Counted from the stretch's first letter, positions 1-12,980 are shown. The stretch: 64,000 bases of DNA from Herpomyces periplanetae (GCA_009733715.1 WMKJ01000006.1:165497-229496); one strand, 5' to 3'. Program-made: numbers and translations. The notes: a model not told the origin generated them from the letters alone.

Positions 1-1749
1 TACCCCTCACATACGCCCACATGCGGTAAGATGTGTCACTGCTTTTGTAATATAATGTGCGAACAGTGAGGTTCTCTGTACAGTGTAAATAGTCTAAGAG
101 TTTGACCGCAGTCTTCATATAATTGATCGTCAAGATATCGTACTACATTCTATGTTTTCTCGAATAACCAATGTGCAAATAAATTGATAACACTGAAAAA
201 TTATAACATTTATTCTGCTGAATTTCCCATGTATATATCATAGCAGATGAGATTATAGTAAATTAACCTCCAATTATTCGACACAGCGATCTCAAAGGAT
301 CGTGTAAAATAAAAGGTCCCACTTGTCCCAATTATTTGTGCCCCTGAGTAACAATATCGTTCATCTTGTAGTAATGACAGATGAACACACACACCATGAT
401 CATCACTGTACAATGAACTTACCTAATCCATCGATTCGAATTAACTCAGGCCTGTAGATTCGTATTGAGCTAACAATTCAGGTTGCACAGGGTGACGTGA
501 ATCAAGTTGGCTTAAATATCGTTGCCTACACTGATATAACTTAAAGTAAACTGCGAACAACGCGCGAGAATCTAGATAGTCTACTCTCTAAAAAAATAGC
601 ATTTCATCGTTCAAACTCCAACTGTGGAGAGAATTGGATGAGAAAATGCGCGTAAAACCGACATACCGGTAAGATTTAGTGAAACTCAATTCCATCACAT
701 TCATGAAACTTTCCCGCAGCCTACCTTGGAAACTCGCTTGTTTATAATACATAATAAGAGGTTAATACTGATTCATGCGTATTTTACCTTGAACTCAACG
801 TTACAAACCATCCGCGACAGGTTAAGTTGTACGCTCACTACACCCTGCTCGTTCCAATATGCACTGTGTACGACAAATCTGAAGTTTTGCAGGGCAATTT
901 GGTATATATTTGTTGGGCTAAAAGTAGTCGATAAGCCAAATTATTTATGTTAATGATGGTGTGAGGCACTGTATAGTGATGTTTCGTGTTTATCCGGTCA
1001 ACCTTGGTAGAAATTGCGCTCAAACCTCCATCCGTTGCGGCTACGTCATTCATCAGTTGGCACGCCTTAGGGTTCAATTGAACCGCTTTGAAATTTTTCT
1101 TTTATACAAACAAAATAAGTGACCCATTAAACTCGTGATTGGCCAAGTAAACACAATTGTATAAAGGGTCAGAAAAATCACAGGTGTCAATAATATCGAC
1201 TTTTGTCTACTCATGGCCTTCATTTTACAACACCATAAACAAACAATATAAAATGATCAACGTTTAATATTCGATAAATAACCTTTGTTACCCGTGCAAT
1301 AGCCAACTTATTCTACTAATATCGTAAACTGTAAAATAAGTATCTTGCAATAATATTCGCTATTCAGGATGCTTTTTGTTAGGTTACGATAAGAATAAGA
1401 TTGTAAACCTTTCCCCAAGAAATGAGTCGCATAGCGTATCGGGATTACTCTTGGATAGAAAACACGCAGCAGCCACCACGCCCAACTTCGACCACTTTAG
1501 CATAGCCAATTCAAAGAGAATTAAGCTACGCACGTAAAAAAGGCGTAATTTGAAACTAATTCAAGGAAACCGAAGTTTATCCGTCGGGGAAAACATGAAA
1601 CAATGTGTGATGCGCACCTTCCTTATCTGCGTACATACCACCTTCCTAAGTCAATCCTTGAGTACGGTTTCAGCCCTGTTAGGGATTGACTTTATTCACT
1701 TCCGTATGGTAGAATTTGGTTAGAGCAGTTTTGGAAAATCCGAATTGAT
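1..1749. other. Left-edge region without a recognised gene
   Basis: AT-rich sequence with only short open frames (under 80 codons), none with recognisable protein features or matching splice sites that I could join. There is a short palindrome at 1071-1084. It probably holds the 3' flank of SRP72 plus flanking sequence of a gene outside the window. I see no tRNA or other RNA gene here. Confidence 0.5.
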
Positions 1750-4010
1750 TTACATGGATTGAATGGCGCCTTGTGCAAGGATGTCACGTTTATCTTTTCT
1801 AGTGCCTTTGCGTTGATTTGTTGGTCCTTTGCGTTTCGACGCTTTACTTGATTTGGCGTCATGATTATAAGTACTCCGATCGCGTAAACGTACCCAACGT
1901 TCTTTATCTGGTGTAAAATTCTTTATAAACTCTTTCGGTAATCTCCGATTAGATATTTGGCGGTCAGTATGCTTATCATAAGTCTTCGTACCCTTTAACC
2001 CTGCATTCGTCCGTTTATGTATGGATGTGTCGTTACGAAGAAAATTTTCTTCGGCATCTCCTTTTGTAAACATGATATTACGATGGGAAGCTAACGGCGG
2101 AATACCTAACTCTTCTAATGCTTCCACATCAACTAACTGGGAAAATTTTACCCCATCACACGTTTGAAATTTCGCGTTCATTGGTAGCCCGAATTCCGAC
2201 ACATCATCACATTTTCGACTATTAATACCTCCCACATAATCGCAAAATGCTTCAGTGTTTACACTCAACTGGTCTGTTCTATTACCCAGCTCTACAAGGA
2301 TATCCCGAACAATTAACAAATCTTTTCCCCGCCATGTTTTCAAGAAGCTTATCGCCGCTTCGGTGAGCAAGCGTGTAGAACATCGCTGTAGCCCTAATCT
2401 TCCACGATTATGCCAGAAATTAACGTATAGCTTTAGCTCTCGTGCAGCTCTTCGTTCCATGCCTATATGACGATAAAAGTCAACGGCAAGTCCTGATAAT
2501 CCTGAGCAAAACCGGATTTCAAGTCGATCAACATTATGGGGTAAAATTTTGTCATAATTTTCAACGTTGTAAAGTAGGTCTTGAAGGTGTTGCCGTGCGG
2601 ACTCGGGTGAATTTCTTTGCAAGAGAAACTGAATTAAGAGTAAATTTAACGCTATATCAGTTGGCCGTTGATGTACAATTTTTTTCAGATAGTTAAGAGA
2701 AGTTCTGTACGATAGGCCTCTTTTTAAAATATGTGCCGCTGCATTAATTGTTGAAGTTGCGTTTACCAATGGGTCAATACTTAGGGGTGGATGTTGTGAT
2801 AAAAATTTGCTGGAACTGCGCAATACTCCGGAATACTTGCCAGCTTCCAAACTTGACACATAACAGTTATACTGCAGTAAAAGGTTCTGATAGTGAAATG
2901 GCGCTTTGTCTTGAGGAAGTTTCATGATATCATTATACCTTAAAAATTGGGAAACAGGATTTACCTGGACCTTCGCTTCTGCCACATAGCGGTTAACCTG
3001 TGCAATTTGATGAACGGTCTGGTGAGATTTATCACAAATTTTATCAAGGGAAGAAACTGCAGAAGATATGTTAGTTGATACATCATTCAATGAATTGGCA
3101 CCTGGGACTAGTTCACAGTAGAGGTTTTGAGCACGAATTTGATAGAGTTCATGGGATTTTTCCGTTGCTGAAAGATAATTAGACGAAGAACATAATTCTT
3201 CAAGGTTCATATCGTTAGCATACATAAGAGGGCTAAGCATTAGAAAGGATTAGATGGCTTACCATCAGATTGCATCAAGGAAGTTTTGGCTTGATGATAA
3301 TCACCCTTGGACAAATACCAACAAGCGTAGTTGTAAGCTAATTCATGAGACAGGTTATCTAAATCGATAAAATCATCTTTTAAATCCATAAAATCCTGAG
3401 TACCGTTTAGCAGTAATTGAGCTTTAACAGCAGCAATGTTAACAAGAGTATCTTTTCGCTGATTGGACGATAAATTGGCAATGGGGTTGAACAAAAGGGA
3501 GGTATACGTATGCAGAGCATCACTAAACTTTTCAAGACGATAGAAAGTTTGTGCTAAAACGTGTGTAATGCACGGAGAAGTATAAACTTGTTGAATTGTA
3601 TTCTTAGCAAAGTCATGGGCAGATGTAAGTTGACCGGATTTATAGTAAGCGTAGGCTAGAGCAGAAGCCAGTGAAGACTTAACTGAAAGACTGGAATTTT
3701 GTAACCAAGATTGGCTTGTCAGTTTAGGAAGTAAAGGAACCAGAATATTAAGGGCAGGCTGAATTTGATCCGTGCGTATGAGAGCAACTCCTTGAATAAT
3801 TTTGATGGAATCGGCCAGAAGGGAATCTGAATATTCAATTAAGTCCCTGTTTGAAGTTTGAGATGATGAAGTTGAAATATTTTGAGGAGGGAGAAATTGT
3901 GAATTAAGGTCCGCACAAAGTGATAAAATTTCATGATCATCAATCTGTCCTGATTTAGCAAATTCACGCAATAAGTTTAATACACTGTTCCAAGATGTTG
4001 GCGGGGCCAT
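1750..4010 (-). CDS. SRP72: Signal recognition particle subunit SRP72
   Basis: Large SRP protein that binds SRP RNA and SRP68 during co-translational targeting to the ER. It reads as complement(join(1750..3197,3263..4010)). Two ORFs in different frames are joined by a 65-nt intron at 3198-3262 (donor GTAAGC, branch GCTAACG, acceptor GAAG), which restores frame. The N-terminal 230 residues or so are helical TPR-like repeats. The C-terminal tail carries the SRP72 RNA-binding signature, with a KERWVRLRDRS-type motif followed by a Lys/Arg-rich stretch. I chose the ATG at 4010 (MAPPTSW); the open frame extends to 4073 but without another ATG. It is divergent from PRO3 across a CACGTG-bearing promoter. 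Family identity is well supported by the tail; the TPR part is divergent. Confidence 0.88.
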
Positions 4011-4091
4011 AATTTTGGAATAAATTCGTACGTGATTGATTGAAGAGATGCTACATAAAACAAATTTATCCAAAAATCGTCAAACATCACA

Positions 4092-4110
4092 TCACGTGAA
4101 CACCCACGTG
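4092..4110. promoter_or_regulatory. Paired CACGTG sites in SRP72/PRO3 divergent promoter
   Basis: The palindrome TCACGTGA is at 4092-4099 and a second CACGTG at 4105-4110, 82-100 bp upstream of the SRP72 ATG in the roughly 450-bp intergenic region shared with PRO3. CACGTG is the core recognised by bHLH factors such as Cbf1. Binding here is inferred; the same motif recurs in most 5' intergenic regions of the window. Confidence 0.55.
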
Positions 4111-4458
4111 ACCCACTATAATTACGTAAGGACCGGAAGATGGGATATTTCGGGCCGACTATTTACCCGGGTATAAAAGGCGAAGAGGGAAATTTGGCGA
4201 TTTTAACTTGTAAATTTAACTTTTTAACGCGCAATTCATAAAATTTTATAGTTCAAGGGAAGATTTCACGGGGAGGATTTTAACGTGGTTAATGGGAATA
4301 TTTATTGTGTAATAGTACACGAACATATATTTATTCACACGCAAATTTATTCGGTTGGCCAAATCGTGGTAATTTATCTTAATAAAGTTCTACAGATTCA
4401 GCTCTATCGAAAAGTTACGCCCGCCAATTAACTGGTATTAACAAAATAACTAATTAAA

Positions 4459-5640
4459 ATGACAACTTCCAGCTATGGATCATCGAATTCAACGTTGGCA
4501 ATTGTAGGCTGTGGTAAATGATTTTACATTTCCCTACTCACTCTTGAATACCTACCTGGTTACGTTAACTCTACCTTGAATTCAGGAACTTTGGGTACGG
4601 CTATACTAGAAGGGATTCTAGATTCACTTACCCTTGCCAAAATTTCTAATAAAGCTGGTAGCTTTTCGGATACACATGGAAATTCAACTCCAACACGATC
4701 AGATGGATCTAATTTTCCGTTTACGCGATTCATAGCCTACGTTACTCGTCACCAATCGGCAAATCGCATACAAGCTGCCCTGGCACGGTTCACAGGAGAA
4801 AAGGCTGTTTCTTGTAGTACGCCCAATCCATATCAACGTTTAATATTAACACTTACTACGACATCACCACCTTGTGTCGTCTCCATAGTCGTGAACGACT
4901 TATCGTACGTTATCAATGATGCTGATACGATTATCTTAGCGTGTAAACCCAACATTTTACATCGTCTAGCCGAAACACCCGTCGCTCGTTCTAAATTGAA
5001 GAAATCTTTATCATCAACACCCTCCTCATACTCACATTATCCCGATTACCCCTTTGCGAGTCTTTTTCATGAAAAATTGGTGATAAGTTTACTTGCTAGT
5101 ACATCATTGAGTCAATTGCGCAAATGTTTTTTGGATAATACTTTTAACAATCCAAATGATGTTGCAATTATACGAGCTTTGCCAAACACAGCTTGTCGCG
5201 TTCGCCAGTCCATGACTCTTTTGGCATATGATGATACCGATGGATTTACCCAGCTGCAACATTGTAACATCGCTACTACGATATTTCGCCTTGTCGGGCA
5301 GGTCACCACGTTACCCGAAAAATTAATGCCAGCTGGAACGGCTCTTTCATCATCAGGTCCTGCATTTTGCGCTCTTTGGGCTGAAGCGTTAATTGATGGT
5401 GCACTTGCACAAGGTTTACCTCGGGATGTTGCAACTCAATTGGCCATTCAAACTATGCAAGGCGTCGTAAGCTTAATGCGTGAAACTGATACTCATCCTG
5501 CGATAATACGGAATCAAGTATGTACTCCGGCTGGGTGTACCGTTGTAGGATTAGCAGCACTCGAAGACGCTGCCGTTCGAGCTGCTGTTGCACGCGCTTT
5601 GCGTGATACGACAAAATTCTTGCTGGATTCTGCTAAATAG
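4459..5640 (+). CDS. PRO3: Pyrroline-5-carboxylate reductase
   Basis: Catalyses NAD(P)H-dependent reduction of pyrroline-5-carboxylate to proline. It reads as join(4459..4513,4586..5640), 369 residues. The first exon supplies the start of the Rossmann nucleotide-binding motif; the 72-nt intron (donor GTAAAT, acceptor TTCAG) falls inside the glycine-rich loop, and splicing gives AIVGCGTLGTAILEG. The family signature is near the C-terminus: SSSGPAFCALWAEAL, then a THPAIIRNQVCTPAG block that replaces the usual SPGGTT with TPAGCT. It is longer than the usual 270-290 residues because of Ser/Thr-rich insertions after the first beta strand and around residues 155-180. The catalytic/dimer domain looks complete. 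Confidence 0.92.
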
Positions 5641-5871
5641 GCTCGTCATAAGCTAGTGTATGCGCATTAACTTTACTTCCCAAGTTCATTCTCACTTAAC
5701 TCCCTCGTTTAACCATCATCATCTTTGAATACCAGTTTCGACAACTAGTAGTATATTAGTCGTGTACTCCAATCATGAATTGTCTTCGTAGGATGATTAA
5801 TTACTTGTACCATAATCATTATTCCCGTGCGCCGCTAAATACACTTCATACAGCTAGAAAATTTGTTGACG

Positions 5872-8116
5872 TTATTTATCACCTGTATATCCTTTATTTA
5901 AAAACCAGTAAAGCCATCCATCTTCCACGCCTGATCGTGTGAATCCGTTACCCGCCCCTCCATCAACGTGGGCGAAAAAGTTTAAAAAGGTTTTTTCCCG
6001 TTCATTTTCCGTAAAAATTTGACTGTAAATTTCCCGAATCGCAAATTCTCGCATCTTACCCGAGCAATCTGTGAAATCAATGGCATCAGGAAAATCTTTC
6101 GTTATTCCAATGGCATGTTGAGGCTTAAGTCTTCGTTTGTTGTAACTATCAAATACTGGACGTAGTAACAATAAACCTAGAGCCGGCGCTTTTGGAATAG
6201 TAAATATTCTTAATTGTGCACCACGTATGCATCCTGTAGCCATTTTTGAAGTAGCCTCTACACTTGGATTCTCACAATTAGGAAGTACAGTTGACTTTTC
6301 CAATGAAGTGGATAAACTACCGTCGCATATCGCTGTGATGGGATCAATTCTTTCAGGAGGCCCGAAGGAAGCATTGATTATACGCTTAAAATCAACGCCC
6401 ATCCGAACGATTTGTGCCGTCATAAAAACCATTTTTCGAATTTGATGCATCATAAAACTTTGTCCATGAATTTGTAAAGATATCCACTCCGTACCATCCT
6501 TCGACACTCCAGTTTCATCAAAGTTGTCTAGTTTTTCTTCGCAGTGTGTAGTAGAAGTTACGTTTGACGGGTCAGATGCGTTAGCAGACGTTGTTTCAAC
6601 TTCATCGCCTTTTGTGGACCACGCATATTGACGTAAAACTCGAAAGGATTTAATATGTCGTTTAGCCGATGAGTTATCAAATTTCTTGCGAACCGTGTAA
6701 TTGTGAAATCCATGCGTCCCGACAAACTGATCCAGTACACTTTGTATATACGATATTCGTTCATCAGATATTCGGTATGCGCATTGAGCTTTATAAACAG
6801 CTTCTCGAATTAGACGGATCGCTGCGTTAACTTTTGCATTTGCGTTTTGGTCCACTCCTTGATTGGCAAGTTGCGAGTGACGCTCTGAAATTGGATTGCT
6901 GCCCAACCCATCAATCCCCATGACATTACCATTATTGTTAGTGTCAGAATCTTCACCCTCGGAAGAATATTGATCTAAAGATTCGTTGCCGTTTAACACC
7001 GAATTACAACCATTACTATGGGTATTATTCGAACCCTTTTCGTAATTGAGAATGTTCATTACAGATTCATAAGTCGTACTGTCCAGAGTTGATAGGACTG
7101 GGTCAATTTCCCGTTGCTCAACTTGCACCCAAAAGTCCCAAAGGTCAGCCAACCTTTCACGATGACGTTGTTTCGCTGCTACATCATTGATGAGTGTTTG
7201 TTGTATTAGACGGCCTACAACAGAGTTCGGTTTAGGAGGTAAAAAGCAGTACGATGGGATTAAATATTCGTACCAACGCGAATCACATGCTTGATAAGCG
7301 CTGAAGCCACCCAGGGTGCGCATGACATGCCAAACACGTATTTGCTTGGGTAAATGTGAATTTATTTTTTCGACAATGTCGGGATCCTCAAGTATCAATT
7401 TAAGTGAAACAACATTGCCGACTGCGTGAACCCCTTTGTCTGTACGAGCACATCGCACCAGGGAGGATTTTTTTGGATCGTTCGCATTGGCCTTGGAAAT
7501 AGCTCCAGCTGAAACGAAAGCTGCAAATAAATCGCCTTCGATAGTACGTTGGTCAGGCATGATCTGTAATCCTTTGTAGCCATGTCCAGAGTATCCAAAA
7601 AGTACAGCAACTTTACGCTTTGGTCTCCGACATTCGGCAGCTATTTCTTCATTACTGAATTGTGGGATTCCCGCGTACTGTACGGGGGTTTTAACATTTT
7701 CTGCATCAACCGTTTGGACGCGCTCTTTCTGCGCTAATCGGATACGTTCTCGTTTATCTACATTGAGTCGACTAACATAGATGAGTATTGAATCTTTGAG
7801 TAGGGGGAAATTTAAGGTAAAAGTGATGTCCTCAGTTGGGAAATGGTTTAACGATTAAAAGGAATGGAAAGTCTCACAAATATTCAGATCGTCCGAGGTC
7901 TTTACGCATGTTTGGAACGCATACAGTCGTTGATTGCGCAGGAATATTATTCGTGATTGTACACTGCACTTTCGCATCATGTTGGTCGCCGGGATCATCG
8001 GCTCCCGAAGGGCTGCAAGCGACATTATCGTCATCGATAGACGTGTCGTTAGTACTACTAAACTTTCGCTTTCCGTTTAATTCATGACATCTATCGTGAT
8101 TATCAGATTCTATCAT
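5872..8116 (-). CDS. PUS1: tRNA pseudouridine synthase Pus1 (TruA family)
   Basis: Converts uridine to pseudouridine in tRNA (classically positions 26-28, 34-36 and others) and in some snRNA/mRNA. It reads as complement(join(5872..7771,7878..8116)), 712 residues, with a 106-nt intron (donor GTGAGA, acceptor GTTAG) whose phase matches. After an acidic N-terminal exon and a basic linker come the core start VLFGYSGHGYKGLQIMP and the catalytic motif CARTDKGVHA, with Asp at about residue 191. The HQIRKMV segment of the family is also present. A low-complexity Asn/Ser/Asp insertion (about residues 355-400) separates the two halves. The only N-terminal ATG is at 8116, but the frame stays open to a GTG at 8194. 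Confidence 0.92.
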
Positions 8117-8585
8117 TTCGCATTGTGCACTGCAGATGCACGTAGAGAAGAAAACGCGAGTAAAATTTGGCCAAATCAACACTAGACGAGGCACGTTACT
8201 GGAAATATTTCAACGCGCAGTAGAAGTCTGATTAAATATTGCCAACTAATTAAGATGGACAATATAAATTAATAGTAAGAAGAGATGCGATGCGATAAGG
8301 TGCGAAAGTGTAGTTTGTAATGCAAAATTTCATCGCATTTCAAGCATAGACTCTTTTGATTATGTAACGACGAGGAAAATTTTGGAGAAAAAAGGGTTTT
8401 GAATAACAAGAAAGAGAAAATGAAGGATAAGGAATGCAAGGGAAGGAAAGTTAAGCATGATGATCATCGCCATTGAGAGAAGTGGGTGTACTAATGGGGT
8501 AAAAGGAGAAATTTACTCTTCCCAACATTTATAATTACAACCTTACCAAGCCAGACATAGAGGAAGGAAAATTTATCGCATTTTG

Positions 8586-9191
8586 TCAGAGCGAGTCCTT
8601 GGGATTCCCATTGGGTTCATCAGTTAAACCAAAGGCATCACGCATACGCTGACATTCGCGCTGCTTAATGTGTACTAAATTATGTCTTTTTGATAGGTTT
8701 AGATCTCGATCCCCCGGTTTTTTATCGGAATCGACGGGGAGTGATTTAGCGGCTTCGGATTCAAGTTTTGCACGTAGTGCATTACATCTTTCTTCAATAG
8801 CTGCATCACTCAATTCTCTAATTGATAGCAACAGTCAATTTTATCATGTTTGAAATGGCTTACTGCATCAGTATAAAAATATCAAGGTTGAGGGTAGACA
8901 TGTCAATATCATGATAAGCTAAATATATACGTACCCATCATCTTCAAGCTGTACTTGAAGTTCGAAAACCTTATTCTCCAACTTTCTTCGACGTTCATGC
9001 TCAGCAATTTCAGGATCTATTTCCTTGTAGATACTCTTGCGAGCAACCACATTATCATCATTATACAAGTCATTTTGCCCACCGTAGATGTCAAGTTTTC
9101 GATCGGGATAACGTAAATGAGAAAGATTTCGTTGAACATAACCAGAAGTTCCACTTCCGCGAGGAGTAGGTAATCCCACGTTAGATGACAT
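8586..9191 (-). CDS. CWC21: Pre-mRNA splicing factor Cwc21/Cwf21
   Basis: A small spliceosomal protein that contacts Prp8 and Snu114 in the yeast B-act/C complexes, related to metazoan SRRM2. It reads as complement(join(8586..8817,8935..9191)), 162 residues. The N-terminus is typical of the family (GLPTPRGSGTSGYVQRNLS). The cwf21 helix spans the 117-nt intron: KLENKVFELQVQLEDDG, then ELSDAAIEERCNALR. The donor is GTACGT, the acceptor AATTAG, and phases match. The C-terminus is short and charged, without the long SR-rich tail of metazoan SRRM2. Confidence 0.9.
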
Positions 9192-9698
9192 TGTTATTTT
9201 AACAATTCCGAGGCTAAAGATGCAAGTGAAAAGGATATAATCCTGTGATAAAGCTCATTTCGCGTCAACACGAAACGAAATTTTGTCGTCAAACGCGCCG
9301 ATGCACTGCCACAATCATCACGTGCCACTGGTTATGAAGAATAGGAGCTTATGTAATACTATGTGGCGCAGCATGTTAATTGACGCGGCGGCAAAATTTT
9401 GGGATTGCGAAAAGGTAGAAGGATTTTGGGAGGACGGAAAGAAAAAGTACAACGAAATGATAATTTAAATGCATTGGAATCAAGGGTAGTAAGTCAATTG
9501 ATGGGAATAGATGACAAAGGAATAAAATTGCATGGGTGTGATTGAAAGTTGATATCTTACCGTTAAAACAGAATCATCACGACCGGCTAACTCATCGTAG
9601 GGCAGATAAACGTAGAGAACAAGTGCATGTTCGTGACAGAAGCCTATACGTTAATGAGCAGATGATTTAGGAGATGTGTATGAATATAGTTTAATATA

Positions 9699-10804
9699 CT
9701 AACACGCAATAACTCGACCACCGAGCCGACCAACGCTCATAACTTTACTCCAGTCTCGACCGTCAATGGTAACAGTAGCCCATCCTTGACTCTCTAAACC
9801 CTGAGAATCACCCAATAATTTCATACGAGTACTCGGATGCTGGGCTAATGCTTCTTCCCCACCGTCAATCGCAGAAGGATCTAACTCTGGATTAACAAGA
9901 CCTGTCCATACGCTTTGGATTTCCACAGCATCAGATTGTGCGCGTAATCGTAGACATCCGTGCATGTTGGCGGCAAGCTCAAGACGATAATGAGATGATA
10001 TGGATGTGCAAACTTTAGCAGTGGCAGTATTAGCACTAACGGAAGAATTCATTCCACTAGCTAATCGGGTAAAACGATCAGAAACAGCCTTAAGCTGGGC
10101 TAATGAGGGTAGGATAATATGCACATCAGGATCGGGGCATCTAGGCTCGTGTAGACCTATTACAGCACTGGGTGCTAATACACGTACAGGTACATCCTGA
10201 GTTATAGTAGTTTCACTGGTAGTGGTAACTTTTAAATCTACTGTATCAGTTGAATCAACATCAAAGGTAGTAGGAGGATCAACATTACGATGTAAAGTTG
10301 GAGCATCGAAGATATCTTCAGCAGCGCGTACGGCAGCGGAAGTTGATAAAGCGGATATGCCACTTTTAGATATGATTGTATTTCGATGAATGGATAAAGA
10401 GAGTAAGGGGCGCTCGAATTTTTTGGTTAACCGAATTGAAACGGTATGGGCAGGTAAAGCCGAACGGATAGCCTTGACAAACGGAGCGAGAGGAACTTCC
10501 AAGTTAATAGCATTATCAGCGTTGGATTGCACCATGTAATCGTCACCGAATATTGAATCTATGGCTACAACAGCCCAAACTTGAGTTCCTTGCTCAGGCA
10601 TGATAGTGAAGCGTACGTTATCCTCGCCCAAGCGAATCCAGGCGATGGGACCTAGAGAAGCTAACGATGAAACCAATTCTTTCACCGGGTGGATAAGGTT
10701 AACGTGCACACTTACAAACTGACACACAAGGGTTAACATGGATGGACAAAGTTTAACGTACTATTTAGCATGGAAACGTTAGAAATTTGAGATCTGAAGC
10801 GCAT
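9699..10804 (-). CDS. HUS1: Checkpoint clamp subunit Hus1
   Basis: A PCNA-like subunit of the Rad9-Rad1-Hus1 DNA damage checkpoint clamp. It reads as complement(join(9699..10678,10762..10804)), 340 residues. The 14-codon first exon (MRFRSQISNVSMLN) is joined by an 83-nt intron (donor GTACGT, branch CGTTAAC, acceptor GAAAG); the spliced N-terminus has the spacing seen in other Hus1 proteins up to PIAWIRL. The region EQGTQVWAVVAIDSIF, then DNAINLEVPLAPFVKAI, is characteristic of Hus1. A Thr/Val-rich loop in the middle is low in similarity. It is divergent from DBP8 with only 192 bp between the start codons. Confidence 0.87.
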
Positions 10805-10996
10805 TTTCTCCAAAAGGGTATTTTCATATACTTTGGGAATGATTGATAAAAGAGTTGGTGCGTGTGAATAAAGTTGACATTCGAGAGATTTTCCTTTTTG
10901 CGTAATATGTCGGAAGAAGAGGAGAATATCCGGTTTGGTAGGGAATAATACACAAACTATGATACAGATACTAAGCGACAAGAGTTAGGAAGTGAA

Positions 10997-12421
10997 ATGG
11001 AAAAGTTAACGAGAATCAAGCGGAAGAGTGGTGATACTGGCAAGTCTGACAAAAGTCTAGGACGACACGGTACAAGTCGTGTTAGTGAAAGGGAGGAATT
11101 AAGGGAAAGTGTGGGAAAGATGAAACGGAGATTTGAAGATGTAGGCGTAAGCTCATGGCTTTGCGCAGCATTGCGCCGCATGGAAATTCAGCAACCGACG
11201 GCAATTCAAGCAGCATGTATACCTGAGATATTAATGGGAAAAAATTGTGTAGGCGGATCACGAACAGGATCGGGCAAAACGTTAACGTTTGCGGTACCCG
11301 TGCTACAAAAATGGTCGGAAGATCCGCACGTTATATTTTGCGTGGTATTAACGCCAGCGCGCGAGTTAGCTGCACAAATTTACGAACAGTTTTTAGCGGT
11401 GGCATCAGGACAAGATGTTAGAATTTGCTTGATAACGGGTGGAGGAGATTTGCGGGATCAAGGGTTAGAATTATCACGTCAACCGCACATTGTCGTAGCT
11501 ACACCGGGACGATTAGCGGAACATGTGGATAATTCAACGGGGAATGATACTTTGCTGGCGGGATTACGACGAGTTCACTTTCTTGTACTGGATGAAGCGG
11601 ATCGTTTACTGGCACCGACAAAATCGGGTAGTTTGTTGAGTGATGTTAATACATGCTTAAATGCATTACCCGGAGCGGATCAAAGGCAAACGTTACTCTT
11701 TACCGCAACGTTAACAAATTCTATACGGGATTTGGCTACATCATCTGCTCCTACGAATAAAGCATCACGACCTACATACGTGTACGATCCGGATGGTCAT
11801 GATAAAGTGTTACCGGATAGTCTTGAGCAATATTATCAACTTGTAACGATAACACATCGAGAATGTTACTTACATGTACTATTGAGTACACCTATTAACG
11901 TTAATAGATCAGTTATCGTTTTCTGTAATCGAACACGAACGGCAACGTTACTGGAGCATATATTGCGGACGTTAAATTATCGTGTGACAGCACTACATTC
12001 AGGCTTACGACAGAAGCAAAGATTGGACAATTTGGTACACTTTCGGGCAGGACGAGCTCGAGTACTTATAGCAACAGATGTAGCAGCACGAGGGTTGGAT
12101 ATACCAAATGTTGAAATGGTATTGAATTATGATGTACCTAGAGATCCACACGATTATATTCATCGAGTCGGTAGGACGGCTCGCGCTGGTAGAATTGGAC
12201 AAAGTGTCACATTGGTTGGACAACGGGATGTTGATTTAATATTTGCTATTGAGCAAAGAGTTAAAAGAAAGTTAACTGAGTATAGGGAGGACCGGGTTAA
12301 TATTGATGATGAAGTTATACAACGGGCACTTAAACCGGTGACGACAGCTAAAAGGGAAGTTTTGTTGAATATAGAGCAAGGTTTTGACGTTACGGGAAGA
12401 CGAAAACGAATGGTACGATGA
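10997..12421 (+). CDS. DBP8: DEAD-box ATP-dependent RNA helicase Dbp8
   Basis: A nucleolar helicase of the DBP8/DDX49 group, required for 18S rRNA maturation in yeast (with cofactor Esf2). A single exon of 474 residues. Helicase motifs in order: Q motif with PTAIQAACIP, motif I SRTGSGKT, Ia PARELA, II DEAD, III TAT (in LLFTATLT, replacing the usual SAT), IV VIVFCNRT, V ATDVAARGLD and VI HRVGRTARAG. The N-terminus is a short basic extension of about 40 residues. It is complete and apparently functional. The shared promoter with HUS1 is short. Confidence 0.93.
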   Translation: MEKLTRIKRKSGDTGKSDKSLGRHGTSRVSEREELRESVGKMKRRFEDVGVSSWLCAALRRMEIQQPTAIQAACIPEILMGKNCVGGSRTGSGKTLTFAVPVLQKWSEDPHVIFCVVLTPARELAAQIYEQFLAVASGQDVRICLITGGGDLRDQGLELSRQPHIVVATPGRLAEHVDNSTGNDTLLAGLRRVHFLVLDEADRLLAPTKSGSLLSDVNTCLNALPGADQRQTLLFTATLTNSIRDLATSSAPTNKASRPTYVYDPDGHDKVLPDSLEQYYQLVTITHRECYLHVLLSTPINVNRSVIVFCNRTRTATLLEHILRTLNYRVTALHSGLRQKQRLDNLVHFRAGRARVLIATDVAARGLDIPNVEMVLNYDVPRDPHDYIHRVGRTARAGRIGQSVTLVGQRDVDLIFAIEQRVKRKLTEYREDRVNIDDEVIQRALKPVTTAKREVLLNIEQGFDVTGRRKRMVR

Positions 12422-12980
12422 AGATGAGTTTGTTAATGGAATGAAAATGAGGTGAAAGTAAATTATGTAGTATAGTATAGGCGGCGGCGGAGGCAATATC
12501 TACATATACGCTAGACAATTACAAAATCGGGGGCTTAGTAGCTACAAAGATTAGTATAGGGAGGGAATAATAACGAAAATTGGCCAGATTCAAGGGCAAA
12601 ACAGTAGAACTAGGGTGAACGGGAATTGTGTACGCATAATACGTACACGGCAGCATAGATGATGAAATGCCATGAAAGCGAATCAACGATCGGCAAAAAA
12701 GAGACAGCATAATGAAAGACTTTGATCATGGAAAAGGTCAATAAAAGAGTTGGTTAATCGAGCCAATGATATAATTAATATTAGTTCAATAAGATCCGAA
12801 GAAGATTTTTACCATAGGCCAGAATTTGCCGAAGGCGAGGGTATGAGTGTTTTTCCAAACACTCGTCAAGACCAGGTGGCAGAATATATCATGACTATCT
12901 AGATAATTTAAAAATAGCAGACAAGAAAAGGTTGCACAGACGTAGAAGGGAAAAGAGGAAAACATCAGGGTTACTGGAGA
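12422..12980. other. 3' intergenic region between DBP8 and KEX1
   Basis: Convergent 3' flanks of DBP8 and KEX1, 559 bp. Only small open frames without recognisable features are present; the composition is purine-rich on the plus strand. I see no RNA gene or repeat. Confidence 0.5.

Noticed and set aside
3240-3242. SRP72 read as two overlapping genes (stop and start sharing TAATG)
   Set aside because: A 65-nt intron with donor, branch and acceptor restores one frame, and the two halves make a complete SRP72.
9283-9468. Small plus-strand ORF between CWC21 and HUS1
   Set aside because: Ends MWRSMLIDAAAKFWDCEK-like and looks protein-like, but is short, lies in a promoter with CACGTG, and no exon could be joined to it.
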